From Thermoplasmatota archaeon (GTDB lineage: Archaea; Thermoplasmatota; E2; DHVEG-1), in assembly GCA_022866015.1 (NCBI GenBank), contig JALHTX010000128.1:1-12308 (forward strand): DNA of 12,308 nucleotides. Reading direction: 5' to 3'. Below, one piece after another: positions 1-7,053 of this stretch (positions are counted from its first letter, which is position 1; each line of letters begins with the position of its first letter). The translations under genes and the position numbers were made by a program. The notes under the pieces are model-generated. The model was not told where the DNA came from. It searched no databases and saw only the letters and a program-made list of their open reading frames with translations.

Positions 1-436
1 CAGAGTCGTTGTAATGTTGCCTGGAATATGATATTTTATCTTCAGTGTGTGTTAATTCATCTTGTAAATTAAGAAAATTCTGATTCGCTTTAAGATCAGG
101 ATAGCTTTCTGCAACTGCAAACAAAGTTTTTAATGCACCTGTGAGCTGGTTATCAGCAATTATACTATCTTGTGGTGTTTTAGCATTCATTATACCAGCA
201 CGTGCTTTTGTTACACTTTCAAGAGTTTCTCTCTCATGCTTCATATAACCTTTAACTGTTTCCATTAAGTTTGGAATAAGATCTGCTCTACGTTTTAGTT
301 GTACATCAATTTGTGCCCAAGAGTTATCTATTCTGTTTTCTGATTTAATGATTCTGTTAAAATAGCTTAAAATCCATAGTATAATTCCCAATATAACTAC
401 TAATGCTATAATCACAATTATCCATATTAAATCCAT
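1..436 (-). CDS. lemA: LemA family membrane-anchored protein (3' end cut by window edge)
   Basis: The first 145 residues are visible and the C-terminus lies beyond base 1. LemA proteins are usually about 185 residues, so roughly 40 are missing. The reading frame is open to the edge. Residues 3-25 form one hydrophobic N-terminal helix, followed by the typical LemA helical domain with the family signatures QLKRRADLIPNLMETVKGY (about 46-64) and AESYPDLKANQNF (about 109-121). The family is known as an N-terminally anchored helical bundle, often paired with DUF2207 or TPM-domain membrane proteins; its biochemical role is not established. The start at 436 is supported by a strong SD (GGAGG, 447-451) 10 bases upstream and a box A further out, so it is transcribed separately from the unit above it. 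It is a paralogue of the LemA gene at 3493-4059. A partner gene, if any, would lie to the left of the window. Confidence 0.9.
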   Translation of the reverse strand, partial: MDLIWIIVIIALVVILGIILWILSYFNRIIKSENRIDNSWAQIDVQLKRRADLIPNLMETVKGYMKHERETLESVTKARAGIMNAKTPQDSIIADNQLTGALKTLFAVAESYPDLKANQNFLNLQDELTHTEDKISYSRQHYNDS

Positions 437-484
437 ATTTTCTTTTCCTCCTTTTTTAAGTTTTTGATATGCTAATGATGTTTT

Positions 485-493
485 TTATTTAAA
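485..493 (-). promoter_or_regulatory. Box A (TATA) promoter element for the truncated lemA gene
   Basis: On the minus strand this reads TTTAAATAA. A start site about 25 bases downstream would fall near 464, giving a leader of roughly 27 bases that contains the GGAGG site. Spacing and composition fit an archaeal promoter, but AT-rich sequence makes such boxes easy to find by chance. Confidence 0.45.
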
Positions 494-512
494 GTTATCG
501 AGTTTTTAATTG

Positions 513-519
513 AAAAAAA
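513..519 (-). terminator. Possible T-tract terminator after the lsrF-like/Cys-rich unit
   Basis: A run of seven T on the minus strand lies about 23-29 bases beyond the stop codon at 542-544. Archaeal intrinsic termination relies on such U-tracts, often without a hairpin. It sits between this unit and the separate promoter of the next lemA gene. Confidence 0.35.
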
Positions 520-541
520 TTTATGATAGAGTAATTTTTAT

Positions 542-1027
542 CTAAACCTCTGCTAATATAACTGTATAGTTTTTACCATATACCTTAGCACAGTGTGGAC
601 AAGTTGTATAGAAGAAATACATTTTTTTAATTTCTTTATCTTTTAATTTAACATATTCTTTCATTTCTTCCATCCAGTTTTGCATGTTCTTATAATGTCC
701 TTCAAAGACTTTTGTTAAAAATATACCAGATATCTTTGTCATTTCTGCTCCTGGTACTTCTTTGCTTACTGCAATATAAATATTTGTTTTCCAAGCAGAT
801 CCTTCATCCGAAAGCATTAATGGTTTTGGGTTAAGAGCATCTGCATCTTTGATCAGCTCCATGTTTTTAACCATCATTTTCCCAAACCCTACAGGAATGT
901 GTAAAAAACTTCTTGATTGGTCTTTAACAAATAATTTATCTTTAAAAACAATCTCTTTTTCATTCCATGGTTCAGGATTAAAACGTGGACAACATCCTGT
1001 TTCTGATTCTTCATAAAGTTTATCCAT
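542..1027 (-). CDS. Small conserved Cys-rich protein, often annotated 'hydrolase'; possibly GyrI-like
   Basis: A 161-residue soluble protein with no signal peptide or membrane helix. I recognise it as a family found in anaerobic bacteria and archaea under the vague label 'hydrolase'; I know of no proven reaction. Conserved-looking elements are an N-terminal TGCCPRF (Cys12, Cys13), a central HIPVGFGKMMVKNM, YIAVSKEVPGAEM, VFEGHYKNM, and a C-terminal FYTTCPHCAKVYGKNY with a CPHC pair (Cys143, Cys146). The VFEGHY stretch followed by an amphipathic helix recalls GyrI-like small-molecule-binding domains, which is inference. The two Cys pairs could bind zinc or act as thiols. The start is set at the second ATG (1027), because GAGCTGAT at 1034-1041 resembles the SD end GAGGTGAT and would sit 6 bases before it but directly abut the ATG at 1033. 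It follows the LsrF-like gene by about 20 bases, so the two are probably co-transcribed. Confidence 0.8.
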   Translation of the reverse strand: MDKLYEESETGCCPRFNPEPWNEKEIVFKDKLFVKDQSRSFLHIPVGFGKMMVKNMELIKDADALNPKPLMLSDEGSAWKTNIYIAVSKEVPGAEMTKISGIFLTKVFEGHYKNMQNWMEEMKEYVKLKDKEIKKMYFFYTTCPHCAKVYGKNYTVILAEV

Positions 1028-1033
1028 ATACAT

Positions 1034-1041
1034 ATCAGCTC
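1034..1041 (-). promoter_or_regulatory. SD-like site that favours the start at 1027
   Basis: The minus strand reads GAGCTGAT, one mismatch from the SD segment GAGGTGAT. It touches the ATG at 1033 but lies 6 bases from the ATG at 1027, which also gives the N-terminus MDKLYEES that I associate with the family. Confidence 0.45.
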
Positions 1042-1047
1042 TTTCAT

Positions 1048-1833
1048 CTATTTTTTATTTGATTTAAAAACATCAAATGCTTCTTTTGGTTTGTATTTAC
1101 TATGAACAATAGCATTTACTGCTTTAATCATACCAACAGGGTCACTACTCTGAAATACGTTTCGACCCATATCAACACCAATAGCACCTGCTTGTAATGC
1201 ATCATAGGCCATCTGAAGTGCTTCTTGCTCAGGGATTTTCTTCCCACCAGCAATAACAATTGGCACTGGACATGTTTCTACTACTTTTTCAAAGTCTTTA
1301 CAATAATACGTTTTAACAATATGCGCACCTAGTTCCGCCGCCATTCTACTTGCAAGACTAAGATATTTTGCATCTTTGCCAAGACCTTTACCAACGGCTG
1401 TCACTGCAAGAACAGGTATGCCATATCTTTCACATTCATCAATATACTTAGTCAGCCCAAGTATTGTATCACGTTCAAATGATTGACCTACAAGAATTGA
1501 AAAAGCAACACCTGAAACATTAAGACGTATTGCATCCTCAATATCAACTATAATTCCCTCATGAAGCAAGTTATTTTCATTTAGAATACTTGTTCCACCA
1601 GATACACGTAAAACTATTGGAATTTTTGTTTCTGGATCTATGTAATTTCTTAGAGCCCCACGAGTAAGCATAAGAGTATCAGCATATTTAATCAGAGGAT
1701 CAGTCATAGTCTTTATATTTTCCAAGCCCGTAGTTGGTCCCATAAAATAACCATGATCAACTGCAAGCATTACAGTATGTCCATCTTTTGGATTAATTAT
1801 CTTACTAATTCTGTTTTTCATACCCCAATCCAT
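1048..1833 (-). CDS. lsrF: LsrF-like class I aldolase/thiolase (DhnA/DeoC superfamily)
   Basis: A 261-residue TIM-barrel enzyme. It matches E. coli LsrF along its length: DWGM near the N-terminus, MLAVDHGYFMGPTTGLE (22-38), TRGALR (57-62), AVTAVGKGLGKDAKYLSLA (143-161), HIVKTYY (171-177), VPIVIAGGKK (190-199) and GVDMGRNVFQSSDPV (219-233). Lys174 corresponds to the LsrF Schiff-base lysine; Asp26-His27 is the usual substrate-pocket pair. E. coli LsrF transfers acetyl from a phosphorylated AI-2 breakdown product to CoA. Related archaeal members of the family (MJ0400 type) make aminodeoxyheptulosonate or handle deoxyketose phosphates. No other lsr gene is here, so the substrate is open. It lacks the roughly 30-residue N-terminal extension of E. 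coli LsrF. The start at 1833 has GGAGG (1845-1849) 11 bases upstream and a box A beyond. It leads a two-gene unit with the Cys-rich protein. Confidence 0.88.
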   Translation of the reverse strand: MDWGMKNRISKIINPKDGHTVMLAVDHGYFMGPTTGLENIKTMTDPLIKYADTLMLTRGALRNYIDPETKIPIVLRVSGGTSILNENNLLHEGIIVDIEDAIRLNVSGVAFSILVGQSFERDTILGLTKYIDECERYGIPVLAVTAVGKGLGKDAKYLSLASRMAAELGAHIVKTYYCKDFEKVVETCPVPIVIAGGKKIPEQEALQMAYDALQAGAIGVDMGRNVFQSSDPVGMIKAVNAIVHSKYKPKEAFDVFKSNKK

Positions 1834-1884
1834 AAAAATCTATGCCTCCGAAACAATAACCTTTTTGGGTTAATAGAAGGAGTA

Positions 1885-1894
1885 TTATATAAAT
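1885..1894 (-). promoter_or_regulatory. Box A promoter element for the lsrF-like gene
   Basis: The minus strand reads ATTTATATAA. A start site about 25 bases downstream would fall near 1864, giving a leader of about 30 bases that includes the GGAGG site at 1845-1849. This is one of the better TATA matches in the window. Confidence 0.55.
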
Positions 1895-1916
1895 GGTTTT
1901 GTAACAAACCTTTTAT

Positions 1917-1924
1917 TTTATATT
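1917..1924 (+). promoter_or_regulatory. Box A promoter element for the PepD-like gene
   Basis: The sequence TTTATATT lies about 46 bases before the start codon. A start site near 1945 would give a leader of about 22 bases carrying the SD-like GAGAGGAT at 1952-1959. It is separate from the box serving the divergent lsrF-like gene. Confidence 0.45.
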
Positions 1925-1966
1925 TTGTTTCCATGTTTTATTTTAGAATATGAGAGGATATGATTT

Positions 1967-3415
1967 ATGTCTGAAATTCGTAATCTTGAACCAAAAATTG
2001 TTTGGAAACATTTTGATGAAATCCGTAAAATACCTCGCTGTTCCAAACACGAAGAAAAAATCCGTGAATATGTTGTAAATTTTGCAAAAGAACACAATCT
2101 CAAATACAAAGTAGATAAAATTGGTAATATTGTTATTTGTAAATCTGCTACAAAAGGCATGGAGAACAAACCCGGTGTAATACTTCAGGGTCATTTAGAT
2201 ATGGTTTGTGAAAAAAACAGTGACATTAAATTTGATTTTTCAAAAGATTCTATTCAACTAAAACTTAATGGAGATGTTCTTACAGCAGTTGGTACGACTC
2301 TTGGAGCAGATAATGGTATCGGTCTTGCAATGAGTCTTGCAATACTTGAAGATAATACTATCAAGCATGGGCCAATGGAAAGTTTATTTACTATTGATGA
2401 AGAGACTGGTCTGACTGGTGCTTTTGCAATGGAAAAAGACATGATAAAAGGAAGAATACTGCTTAATCTAGATAGTGAAGATTTTGGAATTTTGACAGTT
2501 GGTTGTGCTGGTGGTGGTGACTCCAAGATTGAGTTACCAATAAAAACTCAGCCAGCTAAAAGTAACCTTGAGAGTATGATTGTTAAAGTATCTGGTCTAC
2601 GTGGTGGACATTCAGGTGTAGATATACATGAACAACGTGGTAATGCGATAAAACTTTTAGCAAGAATGCTATGGAAAACCTGTGATCAACATCATTTCTA
2701 TATTTCTGAAATAAAAGGTGGTGATAAACACAATGCTATACCACGTGAAGCATATGCTAAAATCATGATTGATAAATCAGAAAAAAACAAATTTATGGCC
2801 GCATTAAAAGAAGAAGAAAAAGATATACTAGGAGAAATTAAACCTATTGACCCGAACTTCAGAGTAAATTTTGAAAACACTGAAAAAATACAGACAATAT
2901 TAACTGAGGAATCTCAGTGTAAAATACTGAATCTAGTATATAGTCTACCACATGGAGTAGATAAAAAAAGCTACGACATCCCAAATCTAGTTGAGACCTC
3001 AACAAACTTAGCAACTATCTCATTTAATGAAAAAAATGTTCTTATTCATACAAGTACACGTAGTTCAATTAAATCTGCGCTACAAGACCTACGTGATCGT
3101 ATATATGCTATCGCTGATTTAGCAGGAGCAAAAGTGACAGAAGAGAAACCATATCCTGGTTGGAAACCTAATCTTGAGTCCAATATTCTAAAAATTTCTA
3201 AAAAAATATTCAAAGATATGTACGGTAAAGAAACAAAAGTTGAAGCAATTCATGCAGGACTTGAATGTGGGATAATAGGTGAAAAATATCAATATATGGA
3301 TATGATTAGTATTGGTCCAACTATTAAATATCCTCATTCACCAGAAGAACAAGTACACGTTAGTACAGTTGATAAAACATATAAATTTGTATTAAAAATA
3401 CTTGAGGAAATTTAA
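1967..3415 (+). CDS. pepD: PepD-like aminoacyl-histidine dipeptidase (peptidase family M20C)
   Basis: A 482-residue cytosolic metallopeptidase, close to the usual length of PepD (about 485). The M20 di-metal site is complete: GHLDMV with His76 and catalytic-site Asp78, the bridging Asp115 in LGADNGIG, the catalytic Glu145 and metal-binding Glu146 in IDEETGLTG, Asp169 in NLDSED, and His457 in PHSPEEQVH near the C-terminus. The lid/dimerisation insert lies between, with the family's GLRGGHSGVDIH (210-221) and KHNAIPRE (254-261). M20C enzymes cleave unusual dipeptides such as Xaa-His and beta-alanyl-His and often finish peptide breakdown. The start is supported by GAGAGGAT at 1952-1959, 7 bases upstream. 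It has its own promoter and probably ends at a T-rich stretch, so it appears monocistronic. The family assignment is firm; the preferred peptide is not known. Confidence 0.95.
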   Translation: MSEIRNLEPKIVWKHFDEIRKIPRCSKHEEKIREYVVNFAKEHNLKYKVDKIGNIVICKSATKGMENKPGVILQGHLDMVCEKNSDIKFDFSKDSIQLKLNGDVLTAVGTTLGADNGIGLAMSLAILEDNTIKHGPMESLFTIDEETGLTGAFAMEKDMIKGRILLNLDSEDFGILTVGCAGGGDSKIELPIKTQPAKSNLESMIVKVSGLRGGHSGVDIHEQRGNAIKLLARMLWKTCDQHHFYISEIKGGDKHNAIPREAYAKIMIDKSEKNKFMAALKEEEKDILGEIKPIDPNFRVNFENTEKIQTILTEESQCKILNLVYSLPHGVDKKSYDIPNLVETSTNLATISFNEKNVLIHTSTRSSIKSALQDLRDRIYAIADLAGAKVTEEKPYPGWKPNLESNILKISKKIFKDMYGKETKVEAIHAGLECGIIGEKYQYMDMISIGPTIKYPHSPEEQVHVSTVDKTYKFVLKILEEI

Positions 3416-3430
3416 TCTTTACTTTCCTTA

Positions 3431-3442
3431 TTTTAATTTTTT
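3431..3442 (+). terminator. Possible T-tract terminator after pepD
   Basis: The run TTTTAATTTTTT starts 15 bases after the pepD stop codon and precedes the promoter of the next gene. It fits an archaeal U-tract terminator; no hairpin is evident. Confidence 0.4.
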
Positions 3443-3462
3443 GTCCGAAAAATAAGTTAAGC

Positions 3463-3470
3463 TTAAATAA
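3463..3470 (+). promoter_or_regulatory. Box A promoter for a probably leaderless lemA transcript
   Basis: TTAAATAA is centred about 26 bases before the ATG at 3493, the distance expected from box A to the transcription start itself. No SD-like sequence lies before that ATG, so transcription probably begins at or next to the start codon. Confidence 0.55.
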
Positions 3471-3492
3471 TTTTCAAATGCTACATTAGTTC

Positions 3493-4059
3493 ATGATTTT
3501 TATAATTGGGATTGCGATTTTATGTTTAGTTTTGATTATTATAATTGGTTTATTCATTACAATTTATAACAAGTTTCAAAGATTAAATAATGGTGCAGAA
3601 GCAGGTCTTAGTCAGATAAAAGTTGCTCTTAAAAAAAGACTTGATATGATTTCTCAGCTTGTAGAAGTTGTTAAAGGTTATACTAAGTTTGAAAAAAATG
3701 TAATGGAAAATATCACAAAGATGAGAAGTCTTGTTAGTCAAGATATTGCAACAGGGGAAATAGATAAAATAAATGGTGAATCAAAAAATATTCTTGAAAG
3801 AATTCTTGCTATTGTTGAAAATTATCCTGATTTGAAAGCATCGAAAAATTTTATTGATTTAATGAATGCAATAAAAGATGTTGAAGGGGAGATATCTAGA
3901 CAAAGATATACTTATAATAATATTGTTCAGGAATACAACACAAAATTGGGGGTTATTCCTTCAAATTTTGTTGCAAAACTGTTATTTTATAAAAAGTTAG
4001 AATATCTTAAATTTGAAAAAGAAGTCGATAATAAACCTGAGATGGGGTTAAACGATTGA
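3493..4059 (+). CDS. lemA: LemA family membrane-anchored protein, partner of DUF2207 protein
   Basis: A complete 188-residue LemA protein. Residues 2-24 form a strongly hydrophobic N-terminal anchor, followed by the helical domain with KVALKKRLDMISQLVEVVKGY (about 43-63), VENYPDLKASKNF (about 112-124), RYTYNNIVQEYNTKLGVIP (about 137-155) and an FYKKLEYLKFE C-terminal stretch. The layout matches the truncated paralogue at 1-436, but this copy is more diverged (LDMISQL where LemA usually has ADLIPNL). The next gene, a DUF2207 membrane protein, overlaps its stop codon by 4 bases, so the two are translationally coupled and likely act together at the membrane. LemA/DUF2207 neighbourhoods are common, though the joint function is not established. 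The start has no SD but sits at the leaderless distance from a box A. Confidence 0.92.
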   Translation: MIFIIGIAILCLVLIIIIGLFITIYNKFQRLNNGAEAGLSQIKVALKKRLDMISQLVEVVKGYTKFEKNVMENITKMRSLVSQDIATGEIDKINGESKNILERILAIVENYPDLKASKNFIDLMNAIKDVEGEISRQRYTYNNIVQEYNTKLGVIPSNFVAKLLFYKKLEYLKFEKEVDNKPEMGLND

Positions 4060-5828
4060 AAGAGAAAGGTAAATTATTACTAATATTAGTTTTTGTAACA
4101 ATTATTGTAATTATTGGGTTTTTAGTTATCGATTTTTTTCAAAATTCTGGTAATCTTATCGTAGAAAATTACATAGTTGAACTTTCGCCTGATGGAAATC
4201 TTACTGAGACATATGAATTTAATATTGGTGTTTCAGGTGAATATAGAATGCTATATAGATATTGGGATGATGATGTTACATATAATTCAAATTTGGATTC
4301 TCCTCATATAGAAGTTACATATGTTAGCTGCCCATTTATTCCTTATGTAAAAGATTATAGGGGAGATGTTGAAATATTAAGCGGTAGTAGCAATTATGCT
4401 TCTATAGTTAAATCTAAGGCTTTTGATAATGAAATAGGGTGTTACAATCCTAATTATTTTAATAAGGGAAAATACGAACTAAAAATAGATTATAAAATTA
4501 TGCCACCAGTTGAATATGATGATGAGTATTATCATATAAATATTAAACTTGCAGAAGAACATATTCCTTATAAAAATGTTAGAATTGTAATAAATGATCC
4601 TGAAAATGATATCTTTAAGCTTTATACACATCCTCATATGGATATTACTAAAAGTAATATTCAGTATGTCATTACTGGTTCAAGTCCTAGTAATAACCTT
4701 ATTGAATTTGAAATTGTCTCAAAAAATATAAAATATGGATATAAAAGTTATGAAGAAAATATATTGGAAAAAACAGAGTCTACAAATAATTATTATGATT
4801 TAGGTTATTCTATATATACTATCTTAAACTACATGTTGCTAGTTTTAACTTTTGGTTTTGCACTAATATTACTTTTTATTTATTTCATAAAAGGAAGAGA
4901 AGAAGACTATATTGTACCAGAGTATCTTAGTTTTGTTCCAAAAAAAAGAAAACCATGGTTGGTTAATCTAGTATTTAAAGAACCAGAACATAAAATTGAT
5001 GAAAATGCACTCTATTCTACTTTACTTGATTTTCATAACAGAAAGATAATTACTCTTAAAAATTCTGAGGGTTCGTTAGAAATTAAAATTAATCAAAATA
5101 GTGAAGAATTAGATGAATACGAAAAAAGAGTTTTTTCATTTATAGAAAGATGGAGTAATAATAATGTTTTTAATTTAGATGGTTTTGAAAGTAAAATAAG
5201 CAATACACAATTTGGATTATCTACTATAAATGAAATTAATAACGATATGAATTATTTAAGAAAAACTGCTAAATCTGATCTTTTAAAAGATTTTTTTATA
5301 AGCGGTAGACGCTATCCACTGATTTTTACTTTTTTAAGTGTAATTTTATTACCTTTATTGTTTTTTTCTTTTGCTAAATGGGCGAGTATATATCCAATGA
5401 TATATCAAACATTTATTTTATCGTTAATACTTTTAATTCAATCTTTAATTGCCTATTCAGCACCACCTGCATTATTTGGTCATTGGAAAGAGGATTACTA
5501 TAAAGAAAAACTTGAATGGGATTCATTTAAAAATTTTTTATCTGATATGGCTCAGCTTAAAAAATATGAAATGCAGGATATTATAATATGGGAGGAATGG
5601 CTGGTTTATGGTACTGCTTTGGGTGTTGGTAAAAAAGTTGCAAAAGCAATGGAGAAACTGAATATAAATATCCACGAAGCAAATTTTGTACCACTTATGT
5701 ATGGATCATTTTACTCTGTTAATTATGCGATAATGTCAATCCGACAAGGTTCTGGTGGTGGTTTTCATGGTGGAGGAAGCTTCGGCGGCGGTGGAGGATT
5801 TGGTGGTGGAGGTGCTGGCGGAAGATAA
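4056..5828 (+). CDS. DUF2207 family membrane protein with glycine-rich C-terminal tail
   Basis: A 590-residue membrane protein. Residues 7-28 form an N-terminal signal/anchor helix; about 30-245 form the predicted extracytoplasmic DUF2207 beta-rich domain; 257-278 is a second helix; about 285-415 is a soluble, presumably cytoplasmic part; 420-440 and 446-467 are two further helices. Then comes the conserved WEEWLVYGTALGVGKKVAKA segment (512-531), and the last 25 residues are nearly all Gly with a few Phe, Ser, His. This architecture, including the Gly-rich tail, is typical of DUF2207 proteins. Their function is unknown, though association with LemA is recurrent. The start codon is TTG at 4056, overlapping the lemA stop (ATTGA); the first in-frame ATG lies far inside at residue 65, past the anchor, so TTG is the credible start. 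Only a weak SD-like GGGGTT precedes it, consistent with coupled translation. Confidence 0.9.
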   Translation: MKEKGKLLLILVFVTIIVIIGFLVIDFFQNSGNLIVENYIVELSPDGNLTETYEFNIGVSGEYRMLYRYWDDDVTYNSNLDSPHIEVTYVSCPFIPYVKDYRGDVEILSGSSNYASIVKSKAFDNEIGCYNPNYFNKGKYELKIDYKIMPPVEYDDEYYHINIKLAEEHIPYKNVRIVINDPENDIFKLYTHPHMDITKSNIQYVITGSSPSNNLIEFEIVSKNIKYGYKSYEENILEKTESTNNYYDLGYSIYTILNYMLLVLTFGFALILLFIYFIKGREEDYIVPEYLSFVPKKRKPWLVNLVFKEPEHKIDENALYSTLLDFHNRKIITLKNSEGSLEIKINQNSEELDEYEKRVFSFIERWSNNNVFNLDGFESKISNTQFGLSTINEINNDMNYLRKTAKSDLLKDFFISGRRYPLIFTFLSVILLPLLFFSFAKWASIYPMIYQTFILSLILLIQSLIAYSAPPALFGHWKEDYYKEKLEWDSFKNFLSDMAQLKKYEMQDIIIWEEWLVYGTALGVGKKVAKAMEKLNINIHEANFVPLMYGSFYSVNYAIMSIRQGSGGGFHGGGSFGGGGGFGGGGAGGR

Positions 5829-5984
5829 CCAACATAGAAAAAACAAATATTATGCAAATCCCTAAAAAAGCGATGTAATTGCGTTTACGAAATTATTAGC
5901 TGCAACAGCAAGTTTATTTCATAAGTATATCATAAAAGAATACAAAAATAAGTATACTATTAAAACTTCCTTAATTTTGTATGA
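5829..5984. other. 156-bp convergent intergenic region
   Basis: This gap lies between the DUF2207 gene and the end of hypE on the opposite strand. It holds T-rich stretches on the minus strand that may end hypE transcription, and two copies of ATAAGTATA (5921-5929 and 5948-5956). A plus-strand open frame of about 40 codons (5866-5988) lacks any ATG, GTG or usable TTG start. I see no gene. Confidence 0.6.
5944..5965 (-). terminator. Possible T-rich terminator after hypE
   Basis: Two T runs on the minus strand (four T at 5962-5965, five T at 5944-5948) lie 20-41 bases beyond the hypE stop. They could act as U-tract terminators; no clear hairpin is present. Confidence 0.3.
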
Positions 5985-7040
5985 TTAACAAATTCTTGGA
6001 ACTGGGTCACCAATTGGTTTGTGTAGATTTCTTTTGCCACCAACTATTGTCTCAAGGACAACACCTTTAATTTTATTAGTTGCCTCGCCGATAATTGCTG
6101 CTTTTTTACAAATGGGATGTTTTTTAATTATTTTTAAAACATCTTCTGCTTTTTCTTTTACAACACCAAAAACTACTTTTCCTTCGTTTCCAATTTCTAA
6201 AGGATCAATCCCAAGCATATCACAAGCGGAACGAACTCCTAGGGGAATTGGTATTTCCTCTTCATAAAGAATTATTCCTGTTTTTGATTTTTCACTAAAT
6301 TCATTTACTGAATTTGAAAGACCACCTCGTGTTGGGTCTTTCGCAGAAACAACACCACCAACACCTAAAGCCTTTTCTATTAAACCATTAACTGGTGTAA
6401 CATCAGATTTAATAGTTGTTTCAAAACCATAACCCTCACGAAAACTCATAAGGGCAACACCGTGTTCCGCGATATTACCCGAAAGAATAATTACATCACT
6501 ATTTTTAATATTTGAATCAAGAAGCCAACGGCTATTAAATTTTCTATATCTTTTTACTTCATTAATGTTTTTATCAAGAAGTATATGCCTTTTTCCTATA
6601 CCACTAGTGTTTATCATAAATTCTTGAATTGCGCCTTTTTCAACAACTTTTGTATCACCTGTGACAATCGGCACACCTGCTTTTTCAGAAGTAATACTCA
6701 TACTTTTGACAATTGTTTCAAAAATATTTATATCAAGCCCTTCTTCAATTATAAAACCAGCAGAAAGAGCAATTGGTTTTGCACCCATAACAGCTATATC
6801 ATTAATGGTACCAGCAACAGCAAGAGAACCAAGATCGCCTCCTGGAAAAATTATTGGATGAACAGTGTGAGAATCAGTAGTAAAAACAATATCGTCAATA
6901 ACTGCTGAGTCATCTAGCATCAAAAGAGATACTTCTGCGTCACCTTGATTTTTTTTAAAATATTTCAAAATTTTTTCTTTTATGAGTTTATCCATCTGTT
7001 CTCCACCGGCACCTTGTGCCAGTTTTATTTTTTCTACCAT
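5985..7040 (-). CDS. hypE: HypE, carbamoyl dehydratase of [NiFe]-hydrogenase maturation
   Basis: A cytosolic 351-residue member of the PurM/AIR synthase superfamily. With HypF it converts a carbamoyl group on its C-terminal cysteine to thiocyanate using ATP, supplying CN ligands for the Fe(CN)2CO centre. The diagnostic C-terminus DPVPRIC is intact, with Cys351 as acceptor. Other motifs are LAQGAGGEQM (7-16), MLDDSAVIDDIVFTTDSHTV (41-60), FPGGDLGSLAVAGTINDIAV (65-84), VTGDTKVVEKG (126-136) and KDPTRGGLSNSVNE (234-247). The segment 150-182 appears somewhat longer than in typical HypE. I chose the start at 7040: GGAGG (7046-7050) lies 5 bases upstream and the protein then begins MVEKIKLAQGAGG as in other HypE. 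A longer form from 7067 would overlap the protease gene. The protease gene ends 13 bases upstream, so both are probably on one transcript. Confidence 0.95.
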   Translation of the reverse strand: MVEKIKLAQGAGGEQMDKLIKEKILKYFKKNQGDAEVSLLMLDDSAVIDDIVFTTDSHTVHPIIFPGGDLGSLAVAGTINDIAVMGAKPIALSAGFIIEEGLDINIFETIVKSMSITSEKAGVPIVTGDTKVVEKGAIQEFMINTSGIGKRHILLDKNINEVKRYRKFNSRWLLDSNIKNSDVIILSGNIAEHGVALMSFREGYGFETTIKSDVTPVNGLIEKALGVGGVVSAKDPTRGGLSNSVNEFSEKSKTGIILYEEEIPIPLGVRSACDMLGIDPLEIGNEGKVVFGVVKEKAEDVLKIIKKHPICKKAAIIGEATNKIKGVVLETIVGGKRNLHKPIGDPVPRIC

Positions 7041-7045
7041 TGTTT

Positions 7046-7050
7046 CCTCC
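7046..7050 (-). promoter_or_regulatory. SD that fixes the hypE start at 7040
   Basis: The minus strand carries GGAGG with 5 bases (AAACA) before the ATG at 7040. The alternative ATG at 7067 has no comparable site and would add nine residues not expected in HypE. Confidence 0.7.
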
Positions 7051-7053
7051 ATT

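Noticed and set aside
5754..5825. Repetitive GGTGGTGGA-type DNA that could be taken for a tandem repeat element
   Set aside because: It encodes the Gly-rich C-terminal tail typical of DUF2207 proteins, so it is explained by the coding sequence.
5921..5956. Direct repeat ATAAGTATA (5921-5929 and 5948-5956)
   Set aside because: Nine AT-rich bases repeated once in an AT-rich gap are expected by chance, and there is no third copy or symmetry.
5866..5988. Plus-strand open frame of about 40 codons in the gap after the DUF2207 gene
   Set aside because: It has no ATG or GTG and its only TTG is near the end; it also overlaps the hypE stop. It may be a remnant, but nothing supports a gene.
6019..6908. 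Plus-strand open frames opposite hypE
   Set aside because: They are antisense shadows of a clear hypE coding frame, with unlikely composition and no recognisable motif.
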